Below are positions 57,701 to 64,000 of a stretch of 64,000 nucleotides of DNA, piece after piece. Both the position numbers and the translations under genes were made by a program. This DNA is from Ixodes scapularis (Eukaryota; Arthropoda; Arachnida; Ixodida; Ixodidae), in contig NW_024609880.1 of the NCBI RefSeq assembly GCF_016920785.2, forward strand, positions 62,373,830 through 62,437,829, given 5' to 3'. Position 1 is the stretch's first letter, and each line of letters starts with the position of its first letter. The notes beneath the pieces are model-generated. The model was not told the DNA's origin and did not search any database. It worked only from the letters and a program-made list of their open reading frames with translations.

Positions 57701-57930
57701 ATGCTTAAAAGTTGTATGTCTGAAAGATTATCTGTACCGCGCGAGGAAAACCGGTTCCCAGCCGATTCCTGATTGCACTTGTCATGTTCTGCAGCCACGA
57801 GGTGGTCCGGGGGCTGTTTGTCTGGTGCCAGGGCTGCGCTCACGGAGGCCACCTGCAGCACATGACTGCCTGGTTCCGCGAGCAGCGGCTTTGTCCCACG
57901 GGCTGCGGACATCCATGCGAGTACACCTAG
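39652..57930 (+). CDS. WDR24: WDR24, GATOR2 complex subunit, complete, 13 coding exons
   Basis: Exons 39652-39748, 40087-40203, 40295-40372, 40470-40614, 41704-41920, 46471-46672, 49591-49916, 51257-51491, 52968-53281, 53929-54213, 56004-56106, 56710-56902 and 57795-57930 join in phase to 2448 nt, 815 residues plus TAG. Seen: WD40 repeats with LATAATNGAVVTWNL, HILLSGSQDGTMKCFDIR, ENGNVQLWDLRRADKC and LATGGRDKAIKIWDI; a middle region with GDVQMAVSIMIALGDKI; and a C-terminal zinc module with CSGC, FCDRC, a third Cys pair, then WCQGCAHGGHLQHM and CPTGCGHPCEY. Known for the family: WDR24 is part of GATOR2 at the lysosome, which counteracts GATOR1 and lets amino acids activate mTORC1. Length is close to the usual ~790 residues. 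Intron 5 (4.55 kb) and several others hold transposons. Confidence 0.95.
40087..40203 (+). CDS. WDR24: WDR24 exon 2
   Basis: The acceptor is TTTCCAG|TCTTCA and the donor G|GTAGGC. It encodes VFKVFSLENDEFVERMNLRV and SCSDVVWNVVE. Confidence 0.94.
40295..40372 (+). CDS. WDR24: WDR24 exon 3
   Basis: The acceptor is TTTCCAG|ATCACA and the donor G|GTATGT. It encodes DHILATAATNGAVVTWNLNK, a WD40 blade. Confidence 0.94.
40470..40614 (+). CDS. WDR24: WDR24 exon 4
   Basis: The acceptor is TCTGTAG|ACATTG and the donor AG|GTAACA. It encodes DHKRTVNKVCFHPSEAHILL and SGSQDGTMKCFDIRKREAA. Confidence 0.95.
41009..41018. promoter_or_regulatory. GTCACGTGAC palindrome in WDR24 intron 4
   Basis: The 10-base palindrome is the CLEAR motif bound by MITF/TFEB-type factors. 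It also occurs by chance and within local CACGTG-like clusters, so function is inference. Confidence 0.25.
41404..41490 (-). repeat. tRNA-derived SINE with perfect A and B boxes
   Basis: On minus, A box TGGCCAAACGG (41467-41477) and B box GGTTCAATGCC (41424-41434) both fit the pol III consensus. No acceptor stem forms, so it is not a tRNA gene. It lies in WDR24 intron 4. Confidence 0.7.
41704..41920 (+). CDS. WDR24: WDR24 exon 5
   Basis: The acceptor is ATTTCAG|CTCGTC and the donor AAG|GTATAA. It encodes SESVRDVQFCPHHHFVFVAV, ENGNVQLWDLRRADKCERQF and LLATGGRDKAIK, two WD40 blades. The exon is GC-rich against an AT-rich intron. Confidence 0.95.
42453..44571. mobile_element. 2.1-kb hAT-like element, TGGGCAGTAAC type
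   Basis: It starts CAGTCATGGGCACGTTACTG and ends GTTACTGCCCAAGATAG. The octamers CCTCAGAG and CCTCGGAG flank it (7 of 8). Its subterminal blocks (AGTTACAGTTAC repeats, TTCCTTGATATGCCTTTAAATTAG) recur at 15650-17210 as a shorter copy. No intact transposase was recognised. It lies in WDR24 intron 5. Confidence 0.8.
43615..43653. repeat. Perfect 17-bp hairpin
   Basis: TTTCCGGGTGATGTCTC and its exact inverse GAGACATCACCCGGAAA are separated by a 5-base loop ACTAG. It is part of the interior of the 42453-44571 element. Confidence 0.85.
44580..46470. other. WDR24: WDR24 intron 5, right part
   Basis: AT-rich, with A runs at 45480 and 45841. A decayed repeat with AACCTTGGGTT-type inverted strings lies near 44925-44950. 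No exon or intact element was recognised. Confidence 0.4.
46471..46672 (+). CDS. WDR24: WDR24 exon 6
   Basis: The acceptor is TTTCCCAG|ATTTGG and the donor G|GTCCGT (weak). It encodes IWDISSKPTLSQCIQTIASV, INIWDTRRPYVPFAAF and TEHKDVATG. Confidence 0.93.
47110..47425. mobile_element. TACC/TA-ended MITE, GAGTCATTGCCCACC type
   Basis: The left end CTGTAATATCACGAGTCATTG and the right end CAATGACTCGGGATATTAAGG are close inverses for about 27 bp, ending in GGTA on the right. It lies in WDR24 intron 6. The left boundary is uncertain by a few bases. Confidence 0.68.
47556..47765. mobile_element. Probable TACCGTAA-family fragment
   Basis: The right end GGGGGCACGCTAGGTATTTTACGGTA fits the family. 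The left end (TACCACCTTGGACCGGC) is diverged or truncated. Confidence 0.4.
49220..49510. repeat. Dispersed repeat shared with 12690-12975
   Basis: TAGATCTCGGTGTTTGCCA and GAGCATACTTGGACACG correspond to the KAT2A intron 17 copy. It lies in WDR24 intron 6. Confidence 0.5.
49591..49916 (+). CDS. WDR24: WDR24 exon 7
   Basis: The acceptor is CACTCAG|GGTTCG and the donor GAG|GTCGGG (weak). It encodes GFAWRNDPRVLLSTSKDSTL, GDVAFASSDR and PAVFKKAPSMSDQF, the last blade and the start of the middle domain. The open frame runs on past the donor to 50090, but the downstream protein has no family similarity. Confidence 0.92.
51257..51491 (+). CDS. WDR24: WDR24 exon 8
   Basis: The acceptor is TCTCCCAG|TCTTTG. 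It encodes SLLVNWFQESALKYQLTGRP and NAAVAADLGRHDVALAWRA. The donor is placed at A|GTAGGC, which gives phase 1 and fits exon 9; the frame otherwise stays open to 51553 with an unrelated tail. Confidence 0.88.
51590..51780. repeat. Dispersed hairpin-bearing repeat, copy 1
   Basis: Shares GATTGAAAGGAT.G.GGGTAGA and CAGTAAGAGCTCGGC.TTC-type strings with 59852-60030. Inside, GATCTCGATC...GCCTTGAGGTC may pair. It lies in WDR24 intron 8. Confidence 0.6.
52504..52521. repeat. Poly-G run
   Basis: 18 G in a row in WDR24 intron 8. Confidence 0.9.
52968..53281 (+). CDS. WDR24: WDR24 exon 9
   Basis: The acceptor is CGTTCAG|GCTCGC and the donor CAG|GTGCTA. It encodes a variable Ser/Asn/His/Arg-rich region and then SSGMEDDLTLTYIASGMVNV and SEDGDTGGQSLTYNLQ. 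The acceptor has a poor pyrimidine tract; an alternative AG 16 bases upstream (ending 52951) shares the same open frame. Confidence 0.82.
53638..53671. repeat. Perfect 12-bp hairpin
   Basis: CCGCGGTTAAGT and ACTTAACCGCGG are exact inverses around TTCAC. It lies in WDR24 intron 9. Confidence 0.75.
53929..54213 (+). CDS. WDR24: WDR24 exon 10
   Basis: The acceptor is CACCGCAG|ATGTCT and the donor CAG|GTGGGT, 95 codons in phase 0. It encodes WQLPNEAFEPRHAIRDSPP, an acidic stretch (SGDEEDVQD) and ASLLSHYVDQ. Confidence 0.92.
54915..55365. mobile_element. TACCGTAA-ended MITE, copy 3
   Basis: 451 bp in WDR24 intron 10. The left end TACCGTAAAATCCCGAGAGA and right end TCGGGATTTTACGGTA are nearly perfect inverses. 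A GC-poor interior and a purine-rich block at 55085-55125 set it apart from copy 2. Confidence 0.82.
56004..56106 (+). CDS. WDR24: WDR24 exon 11
   Basis: The acceptor is CTTTCAG|GGAGAT and the donor G|GTAAGA. It encodes GDVQMAVSIMIALGDKIKGC and STQEAWFLSYI, one of the best conserved WDR24 segments. Confidence 0.95.
56710..56902 (+). CDS. WDR24: WDR24 exon 12 (zinc module start)
   Basis: The acceptor is CGGCAG|ATCTGC and the donor TG|GTAAGG. It encodes LLSRFEMWNVIARVIALSS and the first zinc ligands CSGCSKPL and WFCDRCKA. Confidence 0.95.
57795..57930 (+). CDS. WDR24: WDR24 exon 13, stop TAG
   Basis: The acceptor is TTCTGCAG|CCACGA. It encodes HEVVRGLFVWCQGCAHGGHL, CPTGCGHPCEYT and then TAG: the RING-like end of the protein. 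Sixty-six bases after the stop lies a strong-looking donor, GAG|GTGAGT at 57996/57997. Confidence 0.95.
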
Positions 57931-58255
57931 CGGCACCGGTGCTCGCGCAAGAGAGTTCGGTGCAACAGCCCCACGGTCGACGGCCGCTCCCGCGAGGTGA
58001 GTGCAAAGTGGTCAGCGTTCGCCTCGGACCAAAGTCGTGCACGACCGACTCCCGGTGACGGTTGTCTTTGAGAGCAGGACAGATGTTGGATAAGTTAAAG
58101 GCTGGCTCACGCATACGCGTTTGAGTGTTAGTGACTGCATTGCAACCGCAAAAGTTGTGGCACAATTTGTCGGTGGCCCTGGAACACTTTTGATCCACAT
58201 ATATTTCGCACATCGTTCTTTCGCCGTGCACTTGAAGTAATTCGGACAATGTTAC

Positions 58256-59568
58256 AAGTGGGATTCCGTGTTTTCTGATAAATCCAAAGAAACTCTGAGA
58301 AACATTGCCGGCAATATTTTAGTCGATTCGGATTTATCCGAAAACCTTGGAATGTGGATGTCACAACGGCAAAATAAAAAGCAAAAATTGTAGAGCCGAT
58401 CCACTTCACGTGAAGCTGGAGGACCAGCGAAGCTGTTATCTTTACAACAACTTTACGACAGCTTTACGAGAACGATACTACATCTATACGATTTACATAA
58501 GACTGCAATGAAAACACGTACGCAACTTCGTTGTTTGTTTTTATTTAATTCTTAGTTACTAAAGTGATCAGTGCCGTATGGTCACTAAGGTAAACTGCCA
58601 TTGGTTGTATTTTTACTTCAGATGCGTTCTTGCTAACGGCGCATTCTGCCCTCAGCCTAGTCACAACGCACTCTTAGCTGAGGTAAGTCGGTGACCGTAG
58701 ATCATAACAAGGAATCAGGACCTCACTATCTAATAATGCCAAGGAAGGCTGACTCACGCGGGTTGCCCCCCTTTTTTATTTTTACTTGCCACGACTAATC
58801 GCAACGAAGGAGCGCCGGGAGTTTTTTAGTAAACATCCATGGACACATTTTTTTCCAGATCCTAGCACATAACAGCTTAGTTGTAAAACGATGGTAATTT
58901 ACTAATATAAAGCTCATTATAACACAGGGTTAATAATTGCAAGGTAAAATATCTTTTTTTTTTTTTTTGTGCAGGATTATTGTCAAAAAGTAGCTTCCCT
59001 TTTATCTTGTCGTTTGTCCAGTACGATGGGTTAGTGATCTTCCGGGCCAAGACAAGACCAGCTCTTCCGAGTTTCGAGTTTGGACCATACTATTCTGCTT
59101 CTGAGAGAGAAGGGGTAGTGTTTTAATGACGGTGAAAGATGCCAACGGGTAAGTATCATAGAAAGAGGAAAGACAGCTGAAGCGTCTAGGCTTCCCAACG
59201 GCTATGGCCAGACGTTTGGCCATTTCAAACTACTGACGTTTTTGAAGCAACGTTCGTCTGCAAGATTTGTCGTGGGAAGTTGGGGCTGCCGACAGAAAGG
59301 GCGCCGATGCCAAATGCAGCAGAAGAAATATCTTTCGATACCTGCGAGGTTTTATAAACTTAAGGCATGTTTTTGTCTGAACGTTCATTTCTACATTTAT
59401 TTTTGAAAAACTGGAACAAGGTCAAATTAAACTTCAAATTTCAAAGAATTTGGAATCTTAAGAAGTACAAACTCCGATAAACCCCAAATTTCCAGCGGCA
59501 AACAAACCCGGAAAAAAAACACTTTCCGAATATCGCTAAAGATAAACCCCAAAAACACATAACCCCAC
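58256..59568. mobile_element. hAT-like element, TAGGGTTCC family, copy 3
   Basis: The left end TGGGATTCCGTGTTTTCTG and right end ...AACACATAACCCCA are related to copy 1. The right part shares ATGCCAAAT.CA.CAGAAGAAAT with copy 1 and encodes FVCKICRGKLGLPTE, a BED-like CxxC remnant, on plus near 59258. The target duplication is poor (5 of 8). Right boundary approximate. Confidence 0.6.
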
Positions 59569-59851
59569 TTATAGGTGATCGTTCCTCGTGGATAGCGCAT
59601 AGATTCGATCTCGCCAACGCCGCAGAACCTCCAGTCTCGTTGCGTGCAAATCGGAAGTCTTCCGGGGGGACTCGATAGATTTTGATGGCGCTCCAGCGTC
59701 TCGCGAGAATCGAGCATGCACACGCAGCTAAGGCACGGCAAAAGGCAACGAGCGCTTGCTGGAGGCTCGGCCTCCCAAAAAGATGCCCCACGCATCTCGT
59801 CCTTTCGGTGACACCATGCGGAGAGCTAGTCATCGGCTTCTTGCACAGGAG

Positions 59852-60035
59852 TTGCGGCGACGTCGGCAGAACGACGCCGAATTATGATTGGTTGATTGAA
59901 AGGATGGCGGGTAGACCTCAATGCTAAATGCCTTGAGGTCCCTACCCACTATTTTTCTTCGATCGGCCAGTAAGAGCTCGGCGTTCCGAAATCGTCCCAG
60001 CCCCTGTGCAATAAGCGGACAAACTTGCGCTCCGC
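59852..60035. repeat. Dispersed hairpin-bearing repeat, copy 2
   Basis: Partner of 51590-51780. ACCTCAATGC and GCCTTGAGGT form a stem with a short loop near 59912-59940. Confidence 0.6.
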
Positions 60036-60249
60036 ATAGCTTTTCAGTATTTCTCGGCGATAGTGGAGCAGCTCAAACAACTGCTGGGGCTTCTTGACAT
60101 GCGCCGGTCTGGTCGATTGCTACTCCAAATAAACTTGTTCAGAATTGCGGTGGACCCACCGTCCTGAGCAGTTCTATGGCACACCTCCCAAATTTTAACT
60201 GAGCCCCCTACCCCCACTCTCTTCCTCTTTGTGGCGGCTGTCTAGGGCA

Positions 60250-60670
60250 GTGGTTCTCAACCACTAACATTCCAGGGACCCCTTCCGGTTTGGCGGTGTC
60301 GGTGGGTGACGTTGTCCACAGTGGGGGGAGGAGTCAATTTTGAAGCAACCGAGAAGCTGTGAAACGGAGAATACTCAGCCCTACTCACTTGGCACACATG
60401 GTTTGGTCTATTTAGGTTTGTGGGATGGCCAGAATCAACAAAAAGTTTTTTTGCTTGGCTCGATTGTCATTCAAATGCTTCGGGGACCTTAAAGAGCGAC
60501 GACCAGTTCGCGCTTTCAACTTTTCCCCCGCTCCCTCCTCTCTCACCTTCTACCCTGTCCACCATTGCCGATTTCCTCCTCCCCCATGGTGAGGAGGATC
60601 TTCTGCCTTGCAGAATCTCGAGTCTGGTCGTCGGCCTTTGAGAAGGCCTTTGGGGACCTTGAGAACCTTG
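60250..60670. mobile_element. hAT-family copy, inverted relative to 34317
   Basis: It starts CAGTGGTTCTCAACCACTAA and ends GGGGACCTTGAGAACCTTG. The flanking octamers GTCTAGGG and GTCTAAAG match in 6 of 8. It lies in the intergenic space past WDR24. Confidence 0.68.
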
Positions 60671-61079
60671 GTCTAAAGAATGACACTTTTTGCCTGCGGG
60701 TCTTCGGCCACGTCGTTCTGACCGTAGAAAGTAGTTAATAAATATATTTTTTTTTATTTTGCTGTTTTTGAAAGCTCAATGTGCATAAAACTCCCCCTTA
60801 AAAAACGGAAATGGACTAGTGCAAAGTGAAGTCTTGCCACTACTGTTTTCCATCACTGTATCTACAGCCAGACATTGACCAATGGCTGAAGTGTAAATAC
60901 TGTTGGCTTTGCATAAATACATACTTGTAATGCATGTCTGGCACTAGCTGGTTCTCATTAGTAAGGGAAGGAAAATGCAATGACTACTTGACATCCGGTG
61001 TTGATGCAGGCTACACATGGTAGTGCAGTAATGATGATGGAGGATAAAATGTCGAAACTATGGCTAGTATTTGTAACAT

Positions 61080-63663
61080 TTTATTTTTTGCTTCATAGAA
61101 GTTTTGTGACTGGGGTAACATTGATTGCTTTGTAGAAAGCCAGGCAGCTATTGCACACTAAGTAGGTGTTAGAAGTTGTAGGGGTACTAGTAGTTTGAAA
61201 GGATGGGAACTGAAATGTTTGGGTCAGAAGGAACTCTTGTACTCTAGCCATCTTGAAGGATGGCTGAGGAAAACCTCCTCCTTTAATCTTGGTGGTTTTT
61301 GCAATAAAACAGTGCATAATGCATGATTTGCCTAGAATGGAGAGGTATTTTATGCTTTCTAAGAATCCCCTTTGAGAACGCAGGGTTTAAAGAACAATCT
61401 TAAAAGCAAGCACAAGGTTTCACAACCAATTTACAAGAACAGTATGTATATGTGACATTTGGACACTAGGGTTTTCAGAGGTAGTACTGCAGTATAGGAA
61501 GTTATCTTTGGAATGTTGATGTATGCACAGAAGCAGTCAGTCCTACACGTTGCACTACGTGTATTTAAAACATTAACATCATCAGCAAAAAGTGGGAAGA
61601 GATGTGTTTCTGATTTATTTTTCTTTTCGAAGTTCTGCTGGAGTTTCGTTATAACCTGCATTGCAAGTGATGGCATTACGTGACTAAACCTTCTGTAATA
61701 GGAAAGGAACATCTGTATCTTGTATGATGTCTTTGTATACAACGTTTGCATAATTATTTTGTCGACGATCATCTCAGTGGTGTCCAGGTCTCTCTTTGGC
61801 CTCTATAACAAAAGGTTCAGAGTTTGAGCTCCAGGCAGACCCTTCATCTTGGAATCTTCAAAAATCGTTTAGTCGCTCTGCGACATAAAGCTGTTAATAA
61901 AATACTATTCCTTCTGTTCCAGTGCAGGTAGGGAAATGCTTTGCTCACTAAAGAAAACACTGGGGTGTTTTCTTAAACTGGCTTTCTGTTTTATCTTCAT
62001 TGCCACTCCTAATCTTAGTATTGCAGATTCAATAAAAACTGTACTTTTTTAAGCATTACCACATGGAGCAATGCAATGATCTTTTTTTGGGCTCTGCATG
62101 ATATGGGGCCACAGGTGATCCAGAAAATGGCGCTCCTCTCCAATGTATTTGATTATGTACAATTTGTTTGTATTTCTTCCATAGTAATTCGGTAAATGGT
62201 TATGTAACTCAAATGATTACTGGGGTTTATAGAGTTTGCAATGCTATATATGTAGGTCAAGATTTTGTGTGCACTACACGCACATTTTTATCGAGCATAA
62301 AGTTAGGTGCTAATGGGCAGTATTCCTCATAAAGTTTGGGAGAGTAGACAGGCTGTTTGCAGTACACAGGTATATGTTTCTAAGCAGGTTCAAGCAAAAG
62401 TATGTATTGTAAAAGGTACAATGTGACAATAAATAACACCTAAAGAATTGAATATCTAACAATGTACAACACATGCACACACAATCACTGCTTGCAAAAT
62501 TCTGATAAGCAAGAGATGCTTCTGTAGTTAATGTTGTATTGAAAGTAGGTAGCAGCATTTAGCACAACAAACTCTTCTGGTACCAGTGCTATCAGGAATA
62601 TGCGCAAGCTGAAAGCTTTTTGTCAAATCAACTGAAAATTGCTGCCTAGAAGGAAAGTTCTAGACAGTGTAGGGCTTCCTGAGAATCACTCATAAATGCA
62701 AAACTTTCCTGGAACTTATAACAACAACTTCTATTATGGAATATCCCTGATCATGTCAGCAGGAAAATTGACAGAACAAAACACCCCTAAATGTATACCA
62801 TAATATAAATATAGGAACTAATCTCAGTGATTGCATTGGCTCAGAAAAAAAAAAGAGTCAAAATGCATAAGGAGTGCAACTCGCAATAGATGCCTTCTGT
62901 AAAATGCCTAGCAGAGGCTTGAAAGACTCACAACCACTCTTGGACCACTGTGCCTTCAAGTGGCGTCAAGATTAGGTGCACTCATGACCAGTCAATAGCA
63001 AGATATGCAAGTGTTTACATGGGGATGCCGTTTGGCCACAAGGATTTGGGCACAGAGTGTAAAACGCTTTTAAACAGTAACAAAATCAAGCTCACCTCGA
63101 TACCTGTACTAGTATGTATAAACTATAGGGTGCAAGCAAAATGTAACAAGTAGATGCATATCTCGCTCTCTTTGGCAAAGGGCTATACTCTGTTAACCTG
63201 CACAGCTGCAACGTCATCCCAAGGAACAAATCGCAGAGAAAGACAGCTTCGAGATTGGGCAGACAAGCTTAATAAAACTCTAGCTCCTTCCTACAGGCTT
63301 TGACAGGGGCTACAGGTCTACACAGGCGAGCTTACAATTTGCAGAACTTGCAAGAACACTGACACAATAAGATGGGGGTTTCCTCGAAATGCTACGCTCG
63401 TTAAATCCGCTTCCACCAACTTCCGATTGACCGGCCTCTAAGAAAGACATTGTAAACCAAGCTGCCCGCATTTCTTGCAACAAGTAAGGAACCGTATAAT
63501 GTACGTAACAGCCCTTACAAACCCGTCTGCCTTCACTCGCGACAGACGGAAAGGTATTGTGTGCGCAAAATCTCCGAAATGATCGTCTCTTTTGTCGCAG
63601 CTGCGTCTGAGACGAAGCTCCGGCGGTGACACCGGCAGAACGAGGCGAGGACGGTGCCCCCGT
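61080..63663 (-). other. Probable long 3' UTR of the amino acid transporter
   Basis: These 2.6 kb are AT-rich, have no recognisable coding sequence and, unlike their surroundings, show no TIR elements. A minus-strand AATAAA (TTTATT at 61080-61085) is a candidate end. This is inference. Confidence 0.35.
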
Positions 63664-63906
63664 TCATAGACCAGTGACGTTGGCCTCCGGTCGCTGGCAG
63701 TAGGGCATGTCTGCACCATGACTGCAGGTGATGCCGTTGTGGATGTCGACAAACGCCACGACGGTGCCGCAGACGGCAACGGCGGCCCCGCACACGGCCA
63801 GCATGAGCGCCGGGAACTTAGACCACGAGAGGAGGGGTCCGTTTTCCAACTTGAGGTACGTGGCAGCGGGCAGGATGTAGGCGAGGGGGATCGCTGCCAA
63901 CACGCC
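63664..63906 (-). CDS. Last exon of an SLC38/AA_trans-type amino acid transporter (partial)
   Basis: The acceptor, after a good pyrimidine tract, is TCGCAAAAG|GGCGTG. The exon encodes 80 residues and TGA. Seen: two hydrophobic helices (about residues 1-20, GVLAAIPLAYILPAATYLKL; and 30-55, ALMLAVCGAAVAVCGTVVAF), joined by a short ENGPLLSWSKFP loop, and an NVT sequon three residues from the end. The pattern, a membrane-ending helix with PAxxYLKLE followed by one last helix, is that of the C-terminus of SLC38-like sodium-coupled amino acid transporters of the AA_trans superfamily. SLC32 or SLC36 relatives cannot be excluded. Upstream exons lie beyond the right edge. Confidence 0.7.
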   Translation of the reverse strand, partial: GVLAAIPLAYILPAATYLKLENGPLLSWSKFPALMLAVCGAAVAVCGTVVAFVDIHNGITCSHGADMPYCQRPEANVTGL

Positions 63907-64000
63907 CTTTTGCGAGAAGGAAAGAGAACAGAAGCTGTAGGTTGGTGTCGGGCGATGGGGTTGCATCAAGGCTGGTTCGCGTATTTGCGTTTAACCGCGA

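Noticed and set aside
1..64000. CRISPR arrays, bacterial operons, phage or viral genes
   Set aside because: None seen; the window is eukaryotic with spliced genes.

Overview
The window is nuclear DNA from an arthropod, and a hard tick (Ixodida) is the best fit. Short coding exons sit in long introns with GT-AG borders, intergenic and intronic DNA is packed with transposon debris, and tRNA-derived SINEs, a Penelope-like fragment, a Jockey/CR1-type LINE and many small TIR elements are present. The species assignment is inference; there is no rRNA or mitochondrial marker.

Three protein genes are supported. (1) On the minus strand, 38585 down to 12152, lies a complete GCN5/PCAF-type lysine acetyltransferase (KAT2A), assembled here from 18 exons into a 788-residue protein: PCAF-N region, GNAT acetyltransferase domain, bromodomain. 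All exon phases join. (2) On the plus strand, 39652 to 57930, lies a complete WDR24 gene (GATOR2 subunit) of 13 exons and 815 residues: N-terminal WD40 propeller, middle solenoid, C-terminal Cys/His zinc module. (3) On the minus strand at the right edge, 63906 to 63664, is the last coding exon of an SLC38/AA_trans-type amino acid transporter; the rest lies outside the window. KAT2A and WDR24 are head to head with 1.07 kb between their start codons, so they may share a promoter. WDR24 and the transporter are tail to tail.

Layout: 1-11.3 kb is intergenic and consists mostly of stacked mobile elements. 11.3-38.6 kb is KAT2A with its probable 3' UTR; its introns carry hAT-type, TTAA-type and TA-type elements, a LINE, SINEs, and in intron 1 a THAP-domain exon that has lost one zinc ligand. 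38.6-39.65 kb is the divergent promoter region. 39.65-57.9 kb is WDR24, whose introns include a 2.1 kb hAT-like element with an 8 bp target duplication. 57.9-61.1 kb is intergenic with further elements. 61.1-63.9 kb is the transporter's likely long 3' UTR and last exon.

The three genes have no known joint pathway beyond a loose nutrient-signalling link (GATOR2/mTORC1 and amino acid transport). I found no unmistakably new molecular system. The strongest new observations are a group of small elements that share TACCGTAA-type ends but differ inside, several insertions dated by nesting and target-site duplications, a 14 kb-spaced divergent KAT2A/WDR24 pair with an M-box/CLEAR-like motif 50 bp before the WDR24 start, and the degraded THAP exon.
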